Shown: piece by piece, positions 15,512 through 24,322 of the stretch | Numbering within the stretch: position 1 is the first letter of the stretch | How the letters are laid out: every line of letters begins with the position of its first letter | NCBI RefSeq assembly: GCF_025993685.1 | Contig: NZ_DAJPEN010000001.1 | Coordinates: 124,001 to 188,000, forward strand | From: Bacteroides mediterraneensis | GTDB lineage: Bacteria > Bacteroidota > Bacteroidia > Bacteroidales > Bacteroidaceae | Length of the DNA: 64,000 nucleotides | Reading direction: 5' to 3' | Notes under the pieces: generated by a model | Databases searched by the model: none | What the model saw: only the letters and a program-made list of their open reading frames with translations | What the model was told of the DNA's origin: nothing | Position numbers and translations under genes: made by a program

Positions 15512-17821
15512 ATGAAACAAGTATGTAAATTTTTATTGGCTTGTGCGTTGGGTATATGGTCAGGATCGGCGGGTGCCAAGGAATCCGAAGCGGGTCAGGT
15601 CCGCAAGATGATTGACAAGGTAAACCAGCACTGGCAGGCCGAAAACTCACCGGAAGTACGTTCGTTCTGGGACAATGCCGTATATCACACGGGAAACATG
15701 GAAGCTTATTTCCTGACTGGAAATGAGACGTATCGCACTTATTCGGAAACATGGGCAAACTACAATCAGTGGAAAGGAGCCAAGAGTGACAACCGTTCGG
15801 AATGGAAATACTCCTACGGGGAATCGGATGAATATGTACTTTTCGGCGACTATCAGATTTGCTTCCAGACGTATGTGGATTTATACAACCTGGCTCCGGA
15901 GGATTGGAAAATCCGTCGTGCCCGTGAGGTGATGGAATATCAGATGAGTACCTCACAGAACGATTACTGGTGGTGGAGCGACGCGCTCTACATGGCCATG
16001 CCGGTGATGACCAAACTGTATAAGGTGACGCACAATACGCTGTACCTGGATAAACTGTATGCGTATCTGCAATACTCCGACAGCATCATGTTCGACAAGG
16101 ACGAAAACCTGTATTACCGTGATGCAAAATACATCTATCCGAAGCATAAGACAGCCAGCGGAAAGAAAGATTTCTGGGCCAGAGGAGATGCCTGGGTGCT
16201 GGCCGGACTGGCTAAGGTGTTGAAAGATATGCCGGAAGAATACAAGCATCATTCATTCTTTGTGGAGAAGTTTCAGAAAATGGCGGAGGCCGTAGCTGCC
16301 ATTCAGCAGCCGGAAGGCTATTGGACCCGCAGCATGATGGATCCGGATTTTGCCCCAGGACCGGAAACCAGTGGTACGGCGCTGTTCACATACGGATTTT
16401 TATGGGGAATCAACAATGGGTATTTAGGAAAAGATACATACATGCCGGTAGTGGAGAAGGCATGGAACTATTTGTCAAAGAAAGCACTTCAGAAAGATGG
16501 TACGGTGGGCTATGTGCAGCCGATTGGTGAAAAAGCTATTCCCGGACAAGTGATCAACGCCAATTCTACGGCAAATTTCGGGGTAGGAGCATTTTTGCTG
16601 GCAGCCTGTGAATATGTACGTTATCTGGAAGCCCCTCAGGCTGCCGACCGTGCCTATTGGTGTAAGCTGGCTTATCAGATGGCGGCTCCGGTATTGCGTA
16701 ACATGGCCAAAGGAGAATTGCAGAAAAACATGCAGCTGGAAGTCAGCCCTACCTGGGACGGACGTAACAAGAAGGTGGCTTACATGGAGACCTTCGGACG
16801 CCTGATGGCCGGTATCGCTCCCTGGCTCACTTTGCCGGATGACAATACGGAAGAAGGCAAGATGCGCAAGGAACTGCGTGAGTGGGCGTTGAAGAGTTAC
16901 GCCAACGCCGTGGACCCGCAGAGTCCGGATTATCTGTTGTGGCGTCAGGAAGGACAGACGCTGGTAGACGGTGCGTATGTGGCCGAAAGTTTCCTCCGTG
17001 CCTACGACCAGCTGTGGATGCCGTTGGATGAAACCACTAAGAAACGCTATATCGAGGAATTCCAGCAGCTGCGTCGCATCGACCCTCCTTATACCAACTG
17101 GCTGCTTTTCTCGTCTACCATTGAAAGTTTTCTGGCCAAGGCGGGGGCACCGTTTGATGAATATCGGGTAAATTCTGCCATCCGTAAAGTGGAAGAGTGG
17201 TACACCGGCGACGGATGGTACTCAGACGGTCCTTCTTTTGCATTCGATTATTACAGCAGTTACGTGTTCCATCCCATGTACCTGGAGACGCTCCAGGCCA
17301 TGAAGGATGCCAAGGTACGCAGCCGGATTGACTACGGAAAATATTATGACCGCGCATTGAAGCGTGCCCAGAAATACAGTCTGATATTGGAACGTTTCAT
17401 TTCACCGGAGGGAACTTTCCCCGTATTCGGCCGTTCCATCCCGTACCGTATGGCTACCATGCAGCCTCTGGCCCTGATGGCCTGGTATCAGGAACTTCCG
17501 GCAGGGGTGACAGGGGCGCAGGTACGTTGTGCCTTGACTGCCGTAATGAAGCGTATGTTTGCTACCGGTCATAATTTTAATGAAGGCGGTTTCCTGACCA
17601 TCGGTTTTACCGGTCGCCAGCCGAATGTAGCCGACTGGTACACCAACAACGGAAGTCTGTATATGACTTCTCTGGCTTTCCTTCCGTTGGGACTTCCAGC
17701 TTCCCATCCTTTCTGGACCGATGCGCCTCAGGAATGGACCAGCGTGCGGGCATGGGGTGAGAAACCGTTCCCGAAAGATCATCAATGGAAAGACGAAATC
17801 CGTACGTGGGATTTGTTTTAA
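15512..17821 (+). CDS. GH105 unsaturated glycuronyl hydrolase fused to a DUF2264 domain
   Basis: A 769-residue exported two-domain enzyme. Residues 1-22 are a signal peptide. Residues about 25-370 form an (alpha/alpha)6 barrel of GH105, with the family's RGDAWVLAGLAKVLKDMP (active-site Asp) and a conserved NANSTANFGVGAFLLAACEY at the end. GH105 enzymes release unsaturated uronic acids left by lyases. Residues about 385-769 match DUF2264 (MAYMETFGRLMAGIAPWL-like start, WYSDGPSFAFDYYSSYVFHP, GRSIPYR), which I believe CAZy lists as GH154, linked to beta-glucuronidase activity. The two domains are usually separate proteins. It starts 15 bases after the propeller gene. Confidence 0.88.
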   Translation: MKQVCKFLLACALGIWSGSAGAKESEAGQVRKMIDKVNQHWQAENSPEVRSFWDNAVYHTGNMEAYFLTGNETYRTYSETWANYNQWKGAKSDNRSEWKYSYGESDEYVLFGDYQICFQTYVDLYNLAPEDWKIRRAREVMEYQMSTSQNDYWWWSDALYMAMPVMTKLYKVTHNTLYLDKLYAYLQYSDSIMFDKDENLYYRDAKYIYPKHKTASGKKDFWARGDAWVLAGLAKVLKDMPEEYKHHSFFVEKFQKMAEAVAAIQQPEGYWTRSMMDPDFAPGPETSGTALFTYGFLWGINNGYLGKDTYMPVVEKAWNYLSKKALQKDGTVGYVQPIGEKAIPGQVINANSTANFGVGAFLLAACEYVRYLEAPQAADRAYWCKLAYQMAAPVLRNMAKGELQKNMQLEVSPTWDGRNKKVAYMETFGRLMAGIAPWLTLPDDNTEEGKMRKELREWALKSYANAVDPQSPDYLLWRQEGQTLVDGAYVAESFLRAYDQLWMPLDETTKKRYIEEFQQLRRIDPPYTNWLLFSSTIESFLAKAGAPFDEYRVNSAIRKVEEWYTGDGWYSDGPSFAFDYYSSYVFHPMYLETLQAMKDAKVRSRIDYGKYYDRALKRAQKYSLILERFISPEGTFPVFGRSIPYRMATMQPLALMAWYQELPAGVTGAQVRCALTAVMKRMFATGHNFNEGGFLTIGFTGRQPNVADWYTNNGSLYMTSLAFLPLGLPASHPFWTDAPQEWTSVRAWGEKPFPKDHQWKDEIRTWDLF

Positions 17822-17981
17822 GCTATTATATTGGGGTTGTGAGTAAATTGTGAAATGGCGGCGAATCTCTGGAATGGTGCACGGGTTTCGTGTCCGTTCT
17901 CTTTCGGAAGAGTTTCGTCGCTATTTCCATATCTGTGAAAATCAATCTTTTATTTGTTAACCAGATAATTATGTGGACTTC

Positions 17982-18992
17982 ATGAGAAACAAGCATTGGT
18001 ATATCTTTTATTTTGTCGGGTTATTGTGTGTGGCTTGCCGTATTTCCTCTCCTTTATGGGCACAGAATGTGAAGGAGTTCAGGACTGTTCCGTTGGATTC
18101 CATCAGGTTAAGTGATCCTTGTATTTTGGCTGACGAGCCAAGTCGTATGTATTATATGACGGGTACTGGAGGACTGTTATGGAAAAGTAAGGACCTAAAA
18201 CTTTGGGAAGGTCCGTATAAGGTGGCCCACACGAATCCACATTCCTGGATGGGGCCGGACCCGATGATTTGGGCTGCAGAGTTGCATGCGTATAAGGATA
18301 AATACTATTATTTTGCGACCTTTACCAACCGGGCTTTAAAAATCGATACGGTAAAAGGTAACGTAATTGAACGGAGGGCATCCCATATCTTGGTCAGTGA
18401 TTGTCCGGAGGGTCCTTACCGTCCGATGCAGGATGAGGTATATTTGCCGGCTGATAAGCCGACGTTGGACGGTACGTTCTGGGTGGATACGGATGGAAAA
18501 CCTTATATGGTTTATTGCTATGAGTGGTTGCAGAATTGGGACGGGACGATTGAAAAAATTGAGTTGAAGCCCGATTTGAGCGGTTCGGTAGGCGAGGGAA
18601 AATTGCTGTTCCGTTCCAGTGAATGTCCTTGGAGCCGGGAGATACGTGACGGGAAGGAAGTGCCCAACAAGGTGACTGACGGTCCTTATCTGTTTCGGAC
18701 AGCCACCGGACGGTTGGGCATGATATGGACCAGCTGGATTCACAATGTCTATACCCAAGGGGTAGCCTATTCACAGAGTGGCACACTGGATGGCCCTTGG
18801 ATTCAGGAGCCTGAACCCATCACTCCCCCCGATTTCGGACATGGTATGTTGTTTCAGACCTTGGAGGGTAAATGGCTGATGGCTGTACATAGCCATAAAG
18901 AGGTGAACGGAGTGTATATCCGTGTGCCTCATTTGTTTGAAGTAGACTTGTCCGGGGATAAGTTGCAAGTCGGAAAAGAATACAAACCATAA
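17982..18992 (+). CDS. Glycoside hydrolase family 43 protein
   Basis: A 336-residue exported five-bladed propeller enzyme, probably arabinosidase- or xylosidase-like. A signal peptide (about 1-28, ending LWAQ) is followed by LSDPCILADEPSRMYYM with the catalytic-base Asp, LDGTFWVDTDGKPYMVY with the modulator Asp, and KVTDGPYLFRT. In many GH43 enzymes the last position is Glu (general acid); here it is Asp, which I recall in related Bacteroides proteins. A GTG nine bases upstream at 17973 is an alternative start; the ATG at 17982 is preferred. The gap from the preceding gene is 160 bases, with no clear terminator. Confidence 0.85.
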   Translation: MRNKHWYIFYFVGLLCVACRISSPLWAQNVKEFRTVPLDSIRLSDPCILADEPSRMYYMTGTGGLLWKSKDLKLWEGPYKVAHTNPHSWMGPDPMIWAAELHAYKDKYYYFATFTNRALKIDTVKGNVIERRASHILVSDCPEGPYRPMQDEVYLPADKPTLDGTFWVDTDGKPYMVYCYEWLQNWDGTIEKIELKPDLSGSVGEGKLLFRSSECPWSREIRDGKEVPNKVTDGPYLFRTATGRLGMIWTSWIHNVYTQGVAYSQSGTLDGPWIQEPEPITPPDFGHGMLFQTLEGKWLMAVHSHKEVNGVYIRVPHLFEVDLSGDKLQVGKEYKP

Positions 18993-19011
18993 ATAACAAA
19001 TATAGATAAAG

Positions 19012-20151
19012 ATGAAAATGAAAAGACTTTACCTTTTGGGATGTTTCTGCCTGTTATGGACAATGGTCTGCACGGCAGCGAATCCGAAGAAAATCCGGAG
19101 TGGAGAAATCTGGCCCGATAACCAGGGAGTGCACGTCAATGCCCATGGTGGAGGGGTGTTGTATCATGAAGGTACCTATTATTGGTATGGAGAAAATAAA
19201 TCGGATACCACCAGCAGTGCGATGGTAGGCATCATGTGTTATTCTTCTTCCAATCTGGTGGACTGGAAAAATGAAGGGGTCGCACTTCCAGTGGTAAAGG
19301 ATGATGCGAACAGCGATATCGTGCAGGGCTGTATCATGGAACGTCCGAAAGTGATTTATAACCCGAAAACCAAAAAGTTTGTCATGTGGTTCCATTTGGA
19401 ACTGAGAGGAAAAGGTTATGCGGCAGCCCGTTCGGCTGTGGCCGTTTCCGATACCCCGACAGGACCGTTCAAGTATATCCGTTCCGAACGCATCAATGCG
19501 GGGAAACTGCCTTTCGATATGACTGAAGCGCAGCGTACCGCTTTGGATACCTTGGATGCGGAGAAATACAAGGAATGGTGGACACCGGCCTGGTATCAGG
19601 CAATTGACAAAGGTCTGTTCGTAAAACGCGATTTGGCGGGAGGACAGATGGCGCGCGACATGCAATTGTTTGTAGATGATGACGGGAAGGCTTATCACAT
19701 TTACTCCTCGGAAGACAATCTTACGTTACAGATTGCAGAACTGAGCGAGGATTTCCTGAGCCATACCGGCAAGTATGTGCGGGTAGCTCCTGCCGGTCAC
19801 AATGAAGCTCCGGCTTTGTTTAAGAAAGACGGCATGTATTGGATGATTACCTCCGGGTGTACAGGCTGGGCACCCAATGAGGCTCGCATGTTTTCCGCTC
19901 CCAGTATCTTAGGCCCGTGGACCAAACATCCGAATCCCTGCCGGGGCCCGAAGTCGGAAATCACCTTTGGCGGACAGAGCACGTATGTGCTTCCGGTTCC
20001 GGGAAAGAAAGACGCCTTTATCTTCATGGCCGATATCTGGCGCCCGAAGCATCCCAGTGATGCCCGCTACATCTGGTTGCCCATTCAGTTTGAGGAAGGT
20101 GTTCCTTATGTGGAATGGATGGACAGCTGGTCGCTTGATTTCTTTAAATGA
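19012..20151 (+). CDS. GH43 exo-beta-1,3-galactanase-like enzyme (GH43_24 type)
   Basis: A 379-residue exported enzyme. After a signal peptide (about 1-24) comes IWPDNQGVHVNAHGGGVLYH and YYWYGENKSD, the signature N-terminus of the exo-beta-1,3-galactanases of GH43_24. These enzymes lack the usual Asp base and use a Gln; here a candidate acid Glu lies in NEAPALFKK (Glu265) and the Gln in TFGGQSTYVLP (Gln322). They trim the beta-1,3-galactan backbone of arabinogalactan while skipping side chains. It follows the other GH43 after 19 bases. The insertion sequence begins 28 bases past its stop. Confidence 0.86.
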   Translation: MKMKRLYLLGCFCLLWTMVCTAANPKKIRSGEIWPDNQGVHVNAHGGGVLYHEGTYYWYGENKSDTTSSAMVGIMCYSSSNLVDWKNEGVALPVVKDDANSDIVQGCIMERPKVIYNPKTKKFVMWFHLELRGKGYAAARSAVAVSDTPTGPFKYIRSERINAGKLPFDMTEAQRTALDTLDAEKYKEWWTPAWYQAIDKGLFVKRDLAGGQMARDMQLFVDDDGKAYHIYSSEDNLTLQIAELSEDFLSHTGKYVRVAPAGHNEAPALFKKDGMYWMITSGCTGWAPNEARMFSAPSILGPWTKHPNPCRGPKSEITFGGQSTYVLPVPGKKDAFIFMADIWRPKHPSDARYIWLPIQFEEGVPYVEWMDSWSLDFFK

Positions 20152-20179
20152 TAGTATAATTTGAAATTTGTATTTTAAG

Positions 20180-20221
20180 AAAAGAGGCCGTCTCAAAATG
20201 AAATATAATTTGAGATGGCCT
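20180..20221 (+). repeat. Left terminal inverted repeat, also a terminator-like hairpin
   Basis: 42 bases, perfectly inverted relative to 21956-21997. Within it AGGCCGTCTCAAA pairs with TTTGAGATGGCCT (one G-T wobble), followed on the plus strand by TTTTTT, so it also has the form of an intrinsic terminator reading into the element. Confidence 0.9.
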
Positions 20222-20331
20222 TTTTTGTGTCTGCAAAAAAAATCGGGCAAGCCAAACTTCGCTCAGTCAGGACTTGCCCGTCTCCCTAATTTTTCGTATC
20301 TTAGGGAATCAAGCAATATATTCCAAAGATA

Positions 20332-21843
20332 ATGTTTAAAAACTATACCTCCAACGATAATCTGCTTTTACCTCCGTGTTTAGGCGATTTTATTCCCCAG
20401 AACGATCCGGTCCGGGTTGTTCACCGTATCATTGAACAGATCAGCCTGGAAGAACTTTACCGCAAGTACTCCGTCAAAGGCTGTCCGGCCTACCATCCCC
20501 GCATGATGCTGCAGATTCTGGTATATGCCTATCTGCGCAATATCTATTCCAGCCGCCGCATTGAGGAGTTCTGCCGCAATGACATCCGCTTCATGTGGCT
20601 GACCGGTACCAGGACGCCTGACCACAACACCATCAACCGTTTTCGCAGCAGCCGGCTGAAGGATGTGCTCAAGACCGTCTTCGCCACCATCGTGAAGTTC
20701 CTCGTGGCGGAGGGCTTTGTAAGTCTGGACGTGGCCTGCACCGACGGGACGAAGATGGAGGCGAACGCCAACCGTTATACGTTCGTCTGGGGCAAGTCCA
20801 TCCACACCCGCATCTCCAGAATTGCGGAACAGCTTGAGGAGATATGGCGGTACGCCGAGTCCGTCACCAAGCAGGAACTGCGCGACTCCGCTCCCGTCAC
20901 TTACCAGGACATCACCCCCGAGAAGGTGGAAAGGGCGCTGGAACAGATACATGAAGCTCTGGAGGGAACGGATGCGGACCGGAAAGTGAAGGCCAAGGTC
21001 CGGCGCGTGAGGAAGGCATGGCCCGAACAGCTGAAGAAATACGAATCCCAGGGAAAGATTCTCGACGGGCGCAACAGCTACTCCAAGACAGACCCCGACG
21101 CCACGTTCATGCGGATGAAGGAGGACCACATGAGGAACGGGCAGCTCAAGCCCGGATACAACCCGCAGGTCAGTACCAACGGACAGTTCATCCTGAACTA
21201 TACCCTCCACCAGTGTGCCGGTGACACCTCCACCTATCCCCTGCACATGGAAGACTTCCATTCCCTGTACGGCAGATATCCTGACGTGTCCGTCTGTGAC
21301 GCCGGGTACGGAAGTGAGGAGAACTACCTGTACGCCTTCAGGCACGGCATCGAAACCTTCATAAAGTACAACTATTTCCACAAGGAACAGAAAAGGAGCT
21401 TCAGGAATGACCCGTTCCTGTCTGCCAACTTCTATTATAATGAAGAAACCGACGGCATGTACTGTCCGATGGGACAGAGGATGGAAAGACTCTCCGATGT
21501 AAAGCGGACGACAGACAACGGTTTTGTACAGACCATCTCAAGGTACAGGGCACGGAACTGCAAGGGCTGCCCGTTAAGATGCCGGTGTCACAGAAGCCGG
21601 TCGGAAAGGATTGTGCAAGTGAATCATCGGCTGAGAAAAATCAAGGAAAGGGAACGTGAGAAACTCCTCTCTGCGGAAGATCTTAAATACCGGAGCCAGC
21701 GGCCACAGGATGTGGAAGCCGTATTTGGAAACCTCAAGAACAACAAGCACTTCAAGAGGTTCCATCTCCGTGGGCTGAAAAAGGTGGAAATTGAGTTTGG
21801 CCTGCTGGCCATAGCGCATAATCTTGCAAAAGTAGCCTCTTAG
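20332..21843 (+). CDS. IS1182-family transposase
   Basis: A 503-residue DDE transposase, apparently intact. The N-terminal region (YTSNDNLLLPPCLGDFIPQN, about 5-24) and the helical domain with RRIEEFCRNDIRFMWLTG are typical of the IS1182/IS5-like group. The DDE domain follows, with candidate acidic residues in CTDGTKMEANANRYTFVWGK and VCDAGYGSEENY and a C-terminal VEAVFGNLKNNKHFKRF. A Cys-rich stretch (CKGCPLRCRC) precedes the C-terminus. Its codon choice is more GC-rich than the AT-rich ATPase genes beside it. Confidence 0.95.
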   Translation: MFKNYTSNDNLLLPPCLGDFIPQNDPVRVVHRIIEQISLEELYRKYSVKGCPAYHPRMMLQILVYAYLRNIYSSRRIEEFCRNDIRFMWLTGTRTPDHNTINRFRSSRLKDVLKTVFATIVKFLVAEGFVSLDVACTDGTKMEANANRYTFVWGKSIHTRISRIAEQLEEIWRYAESVTKQELRDSAPVTYQDITPEKVERALEQIHEALEGTDADRKVKAKVRRVRKAWPEQLKKYESQGKILDGRNSYSKTDPDATFMRMKEDHMRNGQLKPGYNPQVSTNGQFILNYTLHQCAGDTSTYPLHMEDFHSLYGRYPDVSVCDAGYGSEENYLYAFRHGIETFIKYNYFHKEQKRSFRNDPFLSANFYYNEETDGMYCPMGQRMERLSDVKRTTDNGFVQTISRYRARNCKGCPLRCRCHRSRSERIVQVNHRLRKIKEREREKLLSAEDLKYRSQRPQDVEAVFGNLKNNKHFKRFHLRGLKKVEIEFGLLAIAHNLAKVAS

Positions 21844-21955
21844 TAGGCTTCTGACGAGGGAAAAACGGTGTAAAACGTGAAATCTGTAGAAGGAAACTTG
21901 TAAATTCCTTTTTTGAGGAAAATCCAAACGACTTCAATCTGATATGAAACGACAG

Positions 21956-21997
21956 AGGCCATCTCAAATTATATTTCATTTTGAGACGGCCTCTTTT
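21956..21997 (-). repeat. Right terminal inverted repeat, also a terminator-like hairpin
   Basis: Exact inverted copy of 20180-20221. On the plus strand its own hairpin is followed by seven T (21994-22000), so it resembles a terminator leaving the element. Confidence 0.9.
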
Positions 21998-22008
21998 TTT
22001 ATTTGATA

Positions 22009-22066
22009 GTGTATATAAAATCTTTTCTATATAATATTTTTTCTATATAAATATTCTTCCATATAA
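22009..22066 (+). repeat. Four direct repeats at exact 16-bp period in the ATPase promoter
   Basis: The 10-mers GTGTATATAA (22009), TTCTATATAA (22025), TTCTATATAA (22041) and TTCCATATAA (22057) are each 16 bases apart, ending 10 bases before the -7 box of the ATPase operon. They are placed like an operator or an iteron set. Confidence 0.75.
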
Positions 22067-22076
22067 TAGAATTCCC

Positions 22077-22084
22077 TATCTTTG
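22077..22084 (+). promoter_or_regulatory. Bacteroides -7 box of the ATPase pair
   Basis: TATCTTTG, an exact TAnnTTTG match, 34 bases before the ATG at 22119. The expected -33 position falls inside the last 16-bp repeat and has no TTTG. Confidence 0.65.
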
Positions 22085-22118
22085 CGATAAGTTCTCCTTT
22101 AACTAAATAAGATTCATT

Positions 22119-23282
22119 ATGTGTATATCGAATAGAATTGGTCCTCCTGTTGAAGGGGCAGATTTTTTTGGAAGGAAAAGAGAAATTCGTCTCGCCAACA
22201 GATTGCTTGAGAGTCATCATTCTTTGTTGTTGTCTGCTCCACGTCGTATTGGAAAATCCTCTTTCGCCAAAAAACTTATAGAAGAGAAGAGACAACAAGG
22301 TTGGAAATGTATTTATATTGACCTTGAGGAAACAACAACTGAAGAGGGCTTTTTACGTTTAGTGATAGGTGCTTTTACTAAAAATGGTATTTGGAAACAT
22401 GCGGTAACTGGGATGTCACAGAGGTTGACTTCTGTTCTTGAAAGAATAGAAAAAGTGTCGGTAGGTCCTGTGGGTTTTAATCTCGGAAAGAAAGAAGAAC
22501 AAGAGGATTTATATAAAAGTTTGAAGGAGTTGATCAGGCATGATGAGGATACATTTATTGTGATAGATGAGTTGACGCTTTTTCTGAATATTTTACATAA
22601 GGAAGATGCTGGAACGGATAAGGTGACTTTTATCCTCAATTGGTTACGGAGTTTGCGGCAGGTTAGTCAAACTAAAGTGCGTTGGCTGTTTTGTGGTTCT
22701 GTAGGATTGAGAAATTTTGCATCAGTCATGCACTTAGGATATACGATTAATGATTTGACCGAATTTGATCTTGATGAGTTGACCCATGAAGAAGCAGCTG
22801 GCTTACTTAGGGAATTGGGTAAGTCTGAAGGTTTTGAGATAGAAAATGACCTGGTGGAGTATATACTGCAGAAATTACATTGGAATATTCCATATTTTAT
22901 TCAGATTATATTTTCTAAATTGGTGGAAGAATATGAAGGGGAAATGACTCGAGAAAGTGTTGACATCGCGTATTGGAAATTATGTTCAGAGAACTATCTG
23001 AGTACATGGGCTGAACGTCTGGTTGAATATGGAGAATATGAACTTCCTGCCCGGCAGCTTTTGAAGTTGCTTTCTGCTCAGCCGGCCGGGCTGGAGCGGA
23101 GTGTAATGCTTGATAAACTGATGACAGGGCATGATGCGGCTAAAATTGAATCGGTTGATTACACATTGAGTAAGGTACTCACGATGCTGGAGAATGATGG
23201 ATATATTATGAAGAATGATGCCAGAAGGACTTTCCGTTCTCCTTTGTTGCGTGATTATTGGTTTAATAAATTTGTTCAGTAA
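22119..23282 (+). CDS. P-loop ATPase of the archaeal/STAND-like ATPase group
   Basis: A 387-residue cytoplasmic protein with no signal peptide. The start GPPVEGADFFGRKREI (about 8-23) followed by a Walker A-like SAPRRIGKSS (39-48) and Walker B TFIVIDEL (about 145-152) is characteristic of the archaeal-type ATPases (PF01637-like). The C-terminal third (VEYGEYELPARQLLKLL onward) looks like a winged helix ending in FRSPLLRDYWFNKF. Function is unknown; relatives occur in mobile, defence and toxin-like contexts. It is AT-rich relative to its surroundings and forms an operon with the next ATPase (10-base gap). Confidence 0.75.
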   Translation: MCISNRIGPPVEGADFFGRKREIRLANRLLESHHSLLLSAPRRIGKSSFAKKLIEEKRQQGWKCIYIDLEETTTEEGFLRLVIGAFTKNGIWKHAVTGMSQRLTSVLERIEKVSVGPVGFNLGKKEEQEDLYKSLKELIRHDEDTFIVIDELTLFLNILHKEDAGTDKVTFILNWLRSLRQVSQTKVRWLFCGSVGLRNFASVMHLGYTINDLTEFDLDELTHEEAAGLLRELGKSEGFEIENDLVEYILQKLHWNIPYFIQIIFSKLVEEYEGEMTRESVDIAYWKLCSENYLSTWAERLVEYGEYELPARQLLKLLSAQPAGLERSVMLDKLMTGHDAAKIESVDYTLSKVLTMLENDGYIMKNDARRTFRSPLLRDYWFNKFVQ

Positions 23283-23292
23283 TGTTTTGCGT

Positions 23293-24291
23293 ATGAATAC
23301 AACTGCTACTATATTGCACCAGACGTCTTTATGGGATGGAAAAGCGATGAATGATGATTCAGTTCTCATTAATGAGGATATTTTTATATCTGTACTTAAT
23401 CTTCTGGCAAAAGAAAAGATTAATGGAATTGCTCAGCCCTGTTTGATAATAGGGGAGAGCGGTAGTGGAAAGACTTATTTGCTGCATCGGTTGTATCAGA
23501 GTTTGCAGACAGATAATGACAGACTATTTAGACCTGTCTTCATTGAAGGAAGAACCTTGTTTTCCACAGATGATATCTGGAAACAGTGTGCGTCGTTTTT
23601 GTCTGTTAATCCTTCCACCGTTCCTTATGACGATATATGTCGGTGGCAAGAAGAACATGCTTGCAGAATTGTTTTGTTCATTGATAATATTCAATATTAT
23701 TTTGAAAGGACGAAGAATCATGATCATTTTAATTTGAGAGGAAAACTGAATCGTTCAGGAGCTCCTGTATTGGTCGCTACTTCAGATAGGGTGTTGCCCG
23801 CATTTACTGATTATGATGCCGCCTTTTTTGAGGGATTTAAGATTTCCTATATAAAACCTCTTATCTTATCCGAGTTTGCCCGATTTATTGATTCTCAATT
23901 GAAAATGAGCCGTTTGGAAAAACTTATGGCTTATTTGCCCAAGACTCCTCGTTCTTTATATCTCGCCACGGATATTTTGAGAAATTCTTCTGGTGAGGAG
24001 ATGGATTTGATTTTATTACAAGATTATTTTTCGCAATATTACCAGATAAGGTATGATGGATATTTGACGCAAGTCCAGCGAATTCTTTCGGTGCTGGTCA
24101 GAACGGAAAATGGGGCTAGTTTGCAAGAGATTCGTAATCGGACAGGACAGGAGGGGGGGAAACTGTCACCGTATCTTAAGATGATGACAGATCAGAAAGT
24201 AATAGAAAAAACATCAAAAAACCAACGGGGAGGGACATACACAATTGTAGATCCCTTGTTTAAGTTGTGGTTGCAAACTAACGCGTCTTAA
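23293..24291 (+). CDS. Second P-loop ATPase with C-terminal winged-helix region
   Basis: A 332-residue protein. Walker A is GESGSGKT (54-61) and Walker B is RIVLFIDNIQ (about 125-134); the N-terminal part resembles Orc1/Cdc6-like or MNS-type AAA ATPases. The C-terminal 90 residues (VQRILSVLVRTENGASLQEI to TYTIVDPLFKLWLQ) resemble the winged helix found in archaeal-ATPase/DUF234 proteins. The frame continues upstream into the previous gene, but the ATG at 23293 follows that gene's stop by 10 bases and starts a plausible N-terminus. It is not closely similar to its neighbour, so the pair looks like two distinct components. Function is unknown. Confidence 0.72.
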   Translation: MNTTATILHQTSLWDGKAMNDDSVLINEDIFISVLNLLAKEKINGIAQPCLIIGESGSGKTYLLHRLYQSLQTDNDRLFRPVFIEGRTLFSTDDIWKQCASFLSVNPSTVPYDDICRWQEEHACRIVLFIDNIQYYFERTKNHDHFNLRGKLNRSGAPVLVATSDRVLPAFTDYDAAFFEGFKISYIKPLILSEFARFIDSQLKMSRLEKLMAYLPKTPRSLYLATDILRNSSGEEMDLILLQDYFSQYYQIRYDGYLTQVQRILSVLVRTENGASLQEIRNRTGQEGGKLSPYLKMMTDQKVIEKTSKNQRGGTYTIVDPLFKLWLQTNAS

Positions 24292-24322
24292 TTCCGTTGA
24301 TTGGGCTTGTCTTTCTTTAGAA

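Larger units (their letters stand above)
20180..21997 (+). mobile_element. IS1182-family insertion sequence, complete
   Basis: About 1.8 kb with one intact transposase and perfect 42-bp terminal inverted repeats. It sits directly after the last enzyme gene of the glycan cluster and before the ATPase pair. I see no clear target-site duplication; the flanks are A/T runs (AAAA inside the left end, TTTTTTT at the right), which hides the exact junction. An internal hairpin at 20244-20280 (CGGGCAAG/CTTGCCCG) lies between the left end and the transposase start. Confidence 0.9.

Noticed and set aside
20151..20180. Target-site duplication of the insertion sequence
   Set aside because: The flanks are A- and T-runs; no matching short repeat can be told apart from the run of A/T at the ends.
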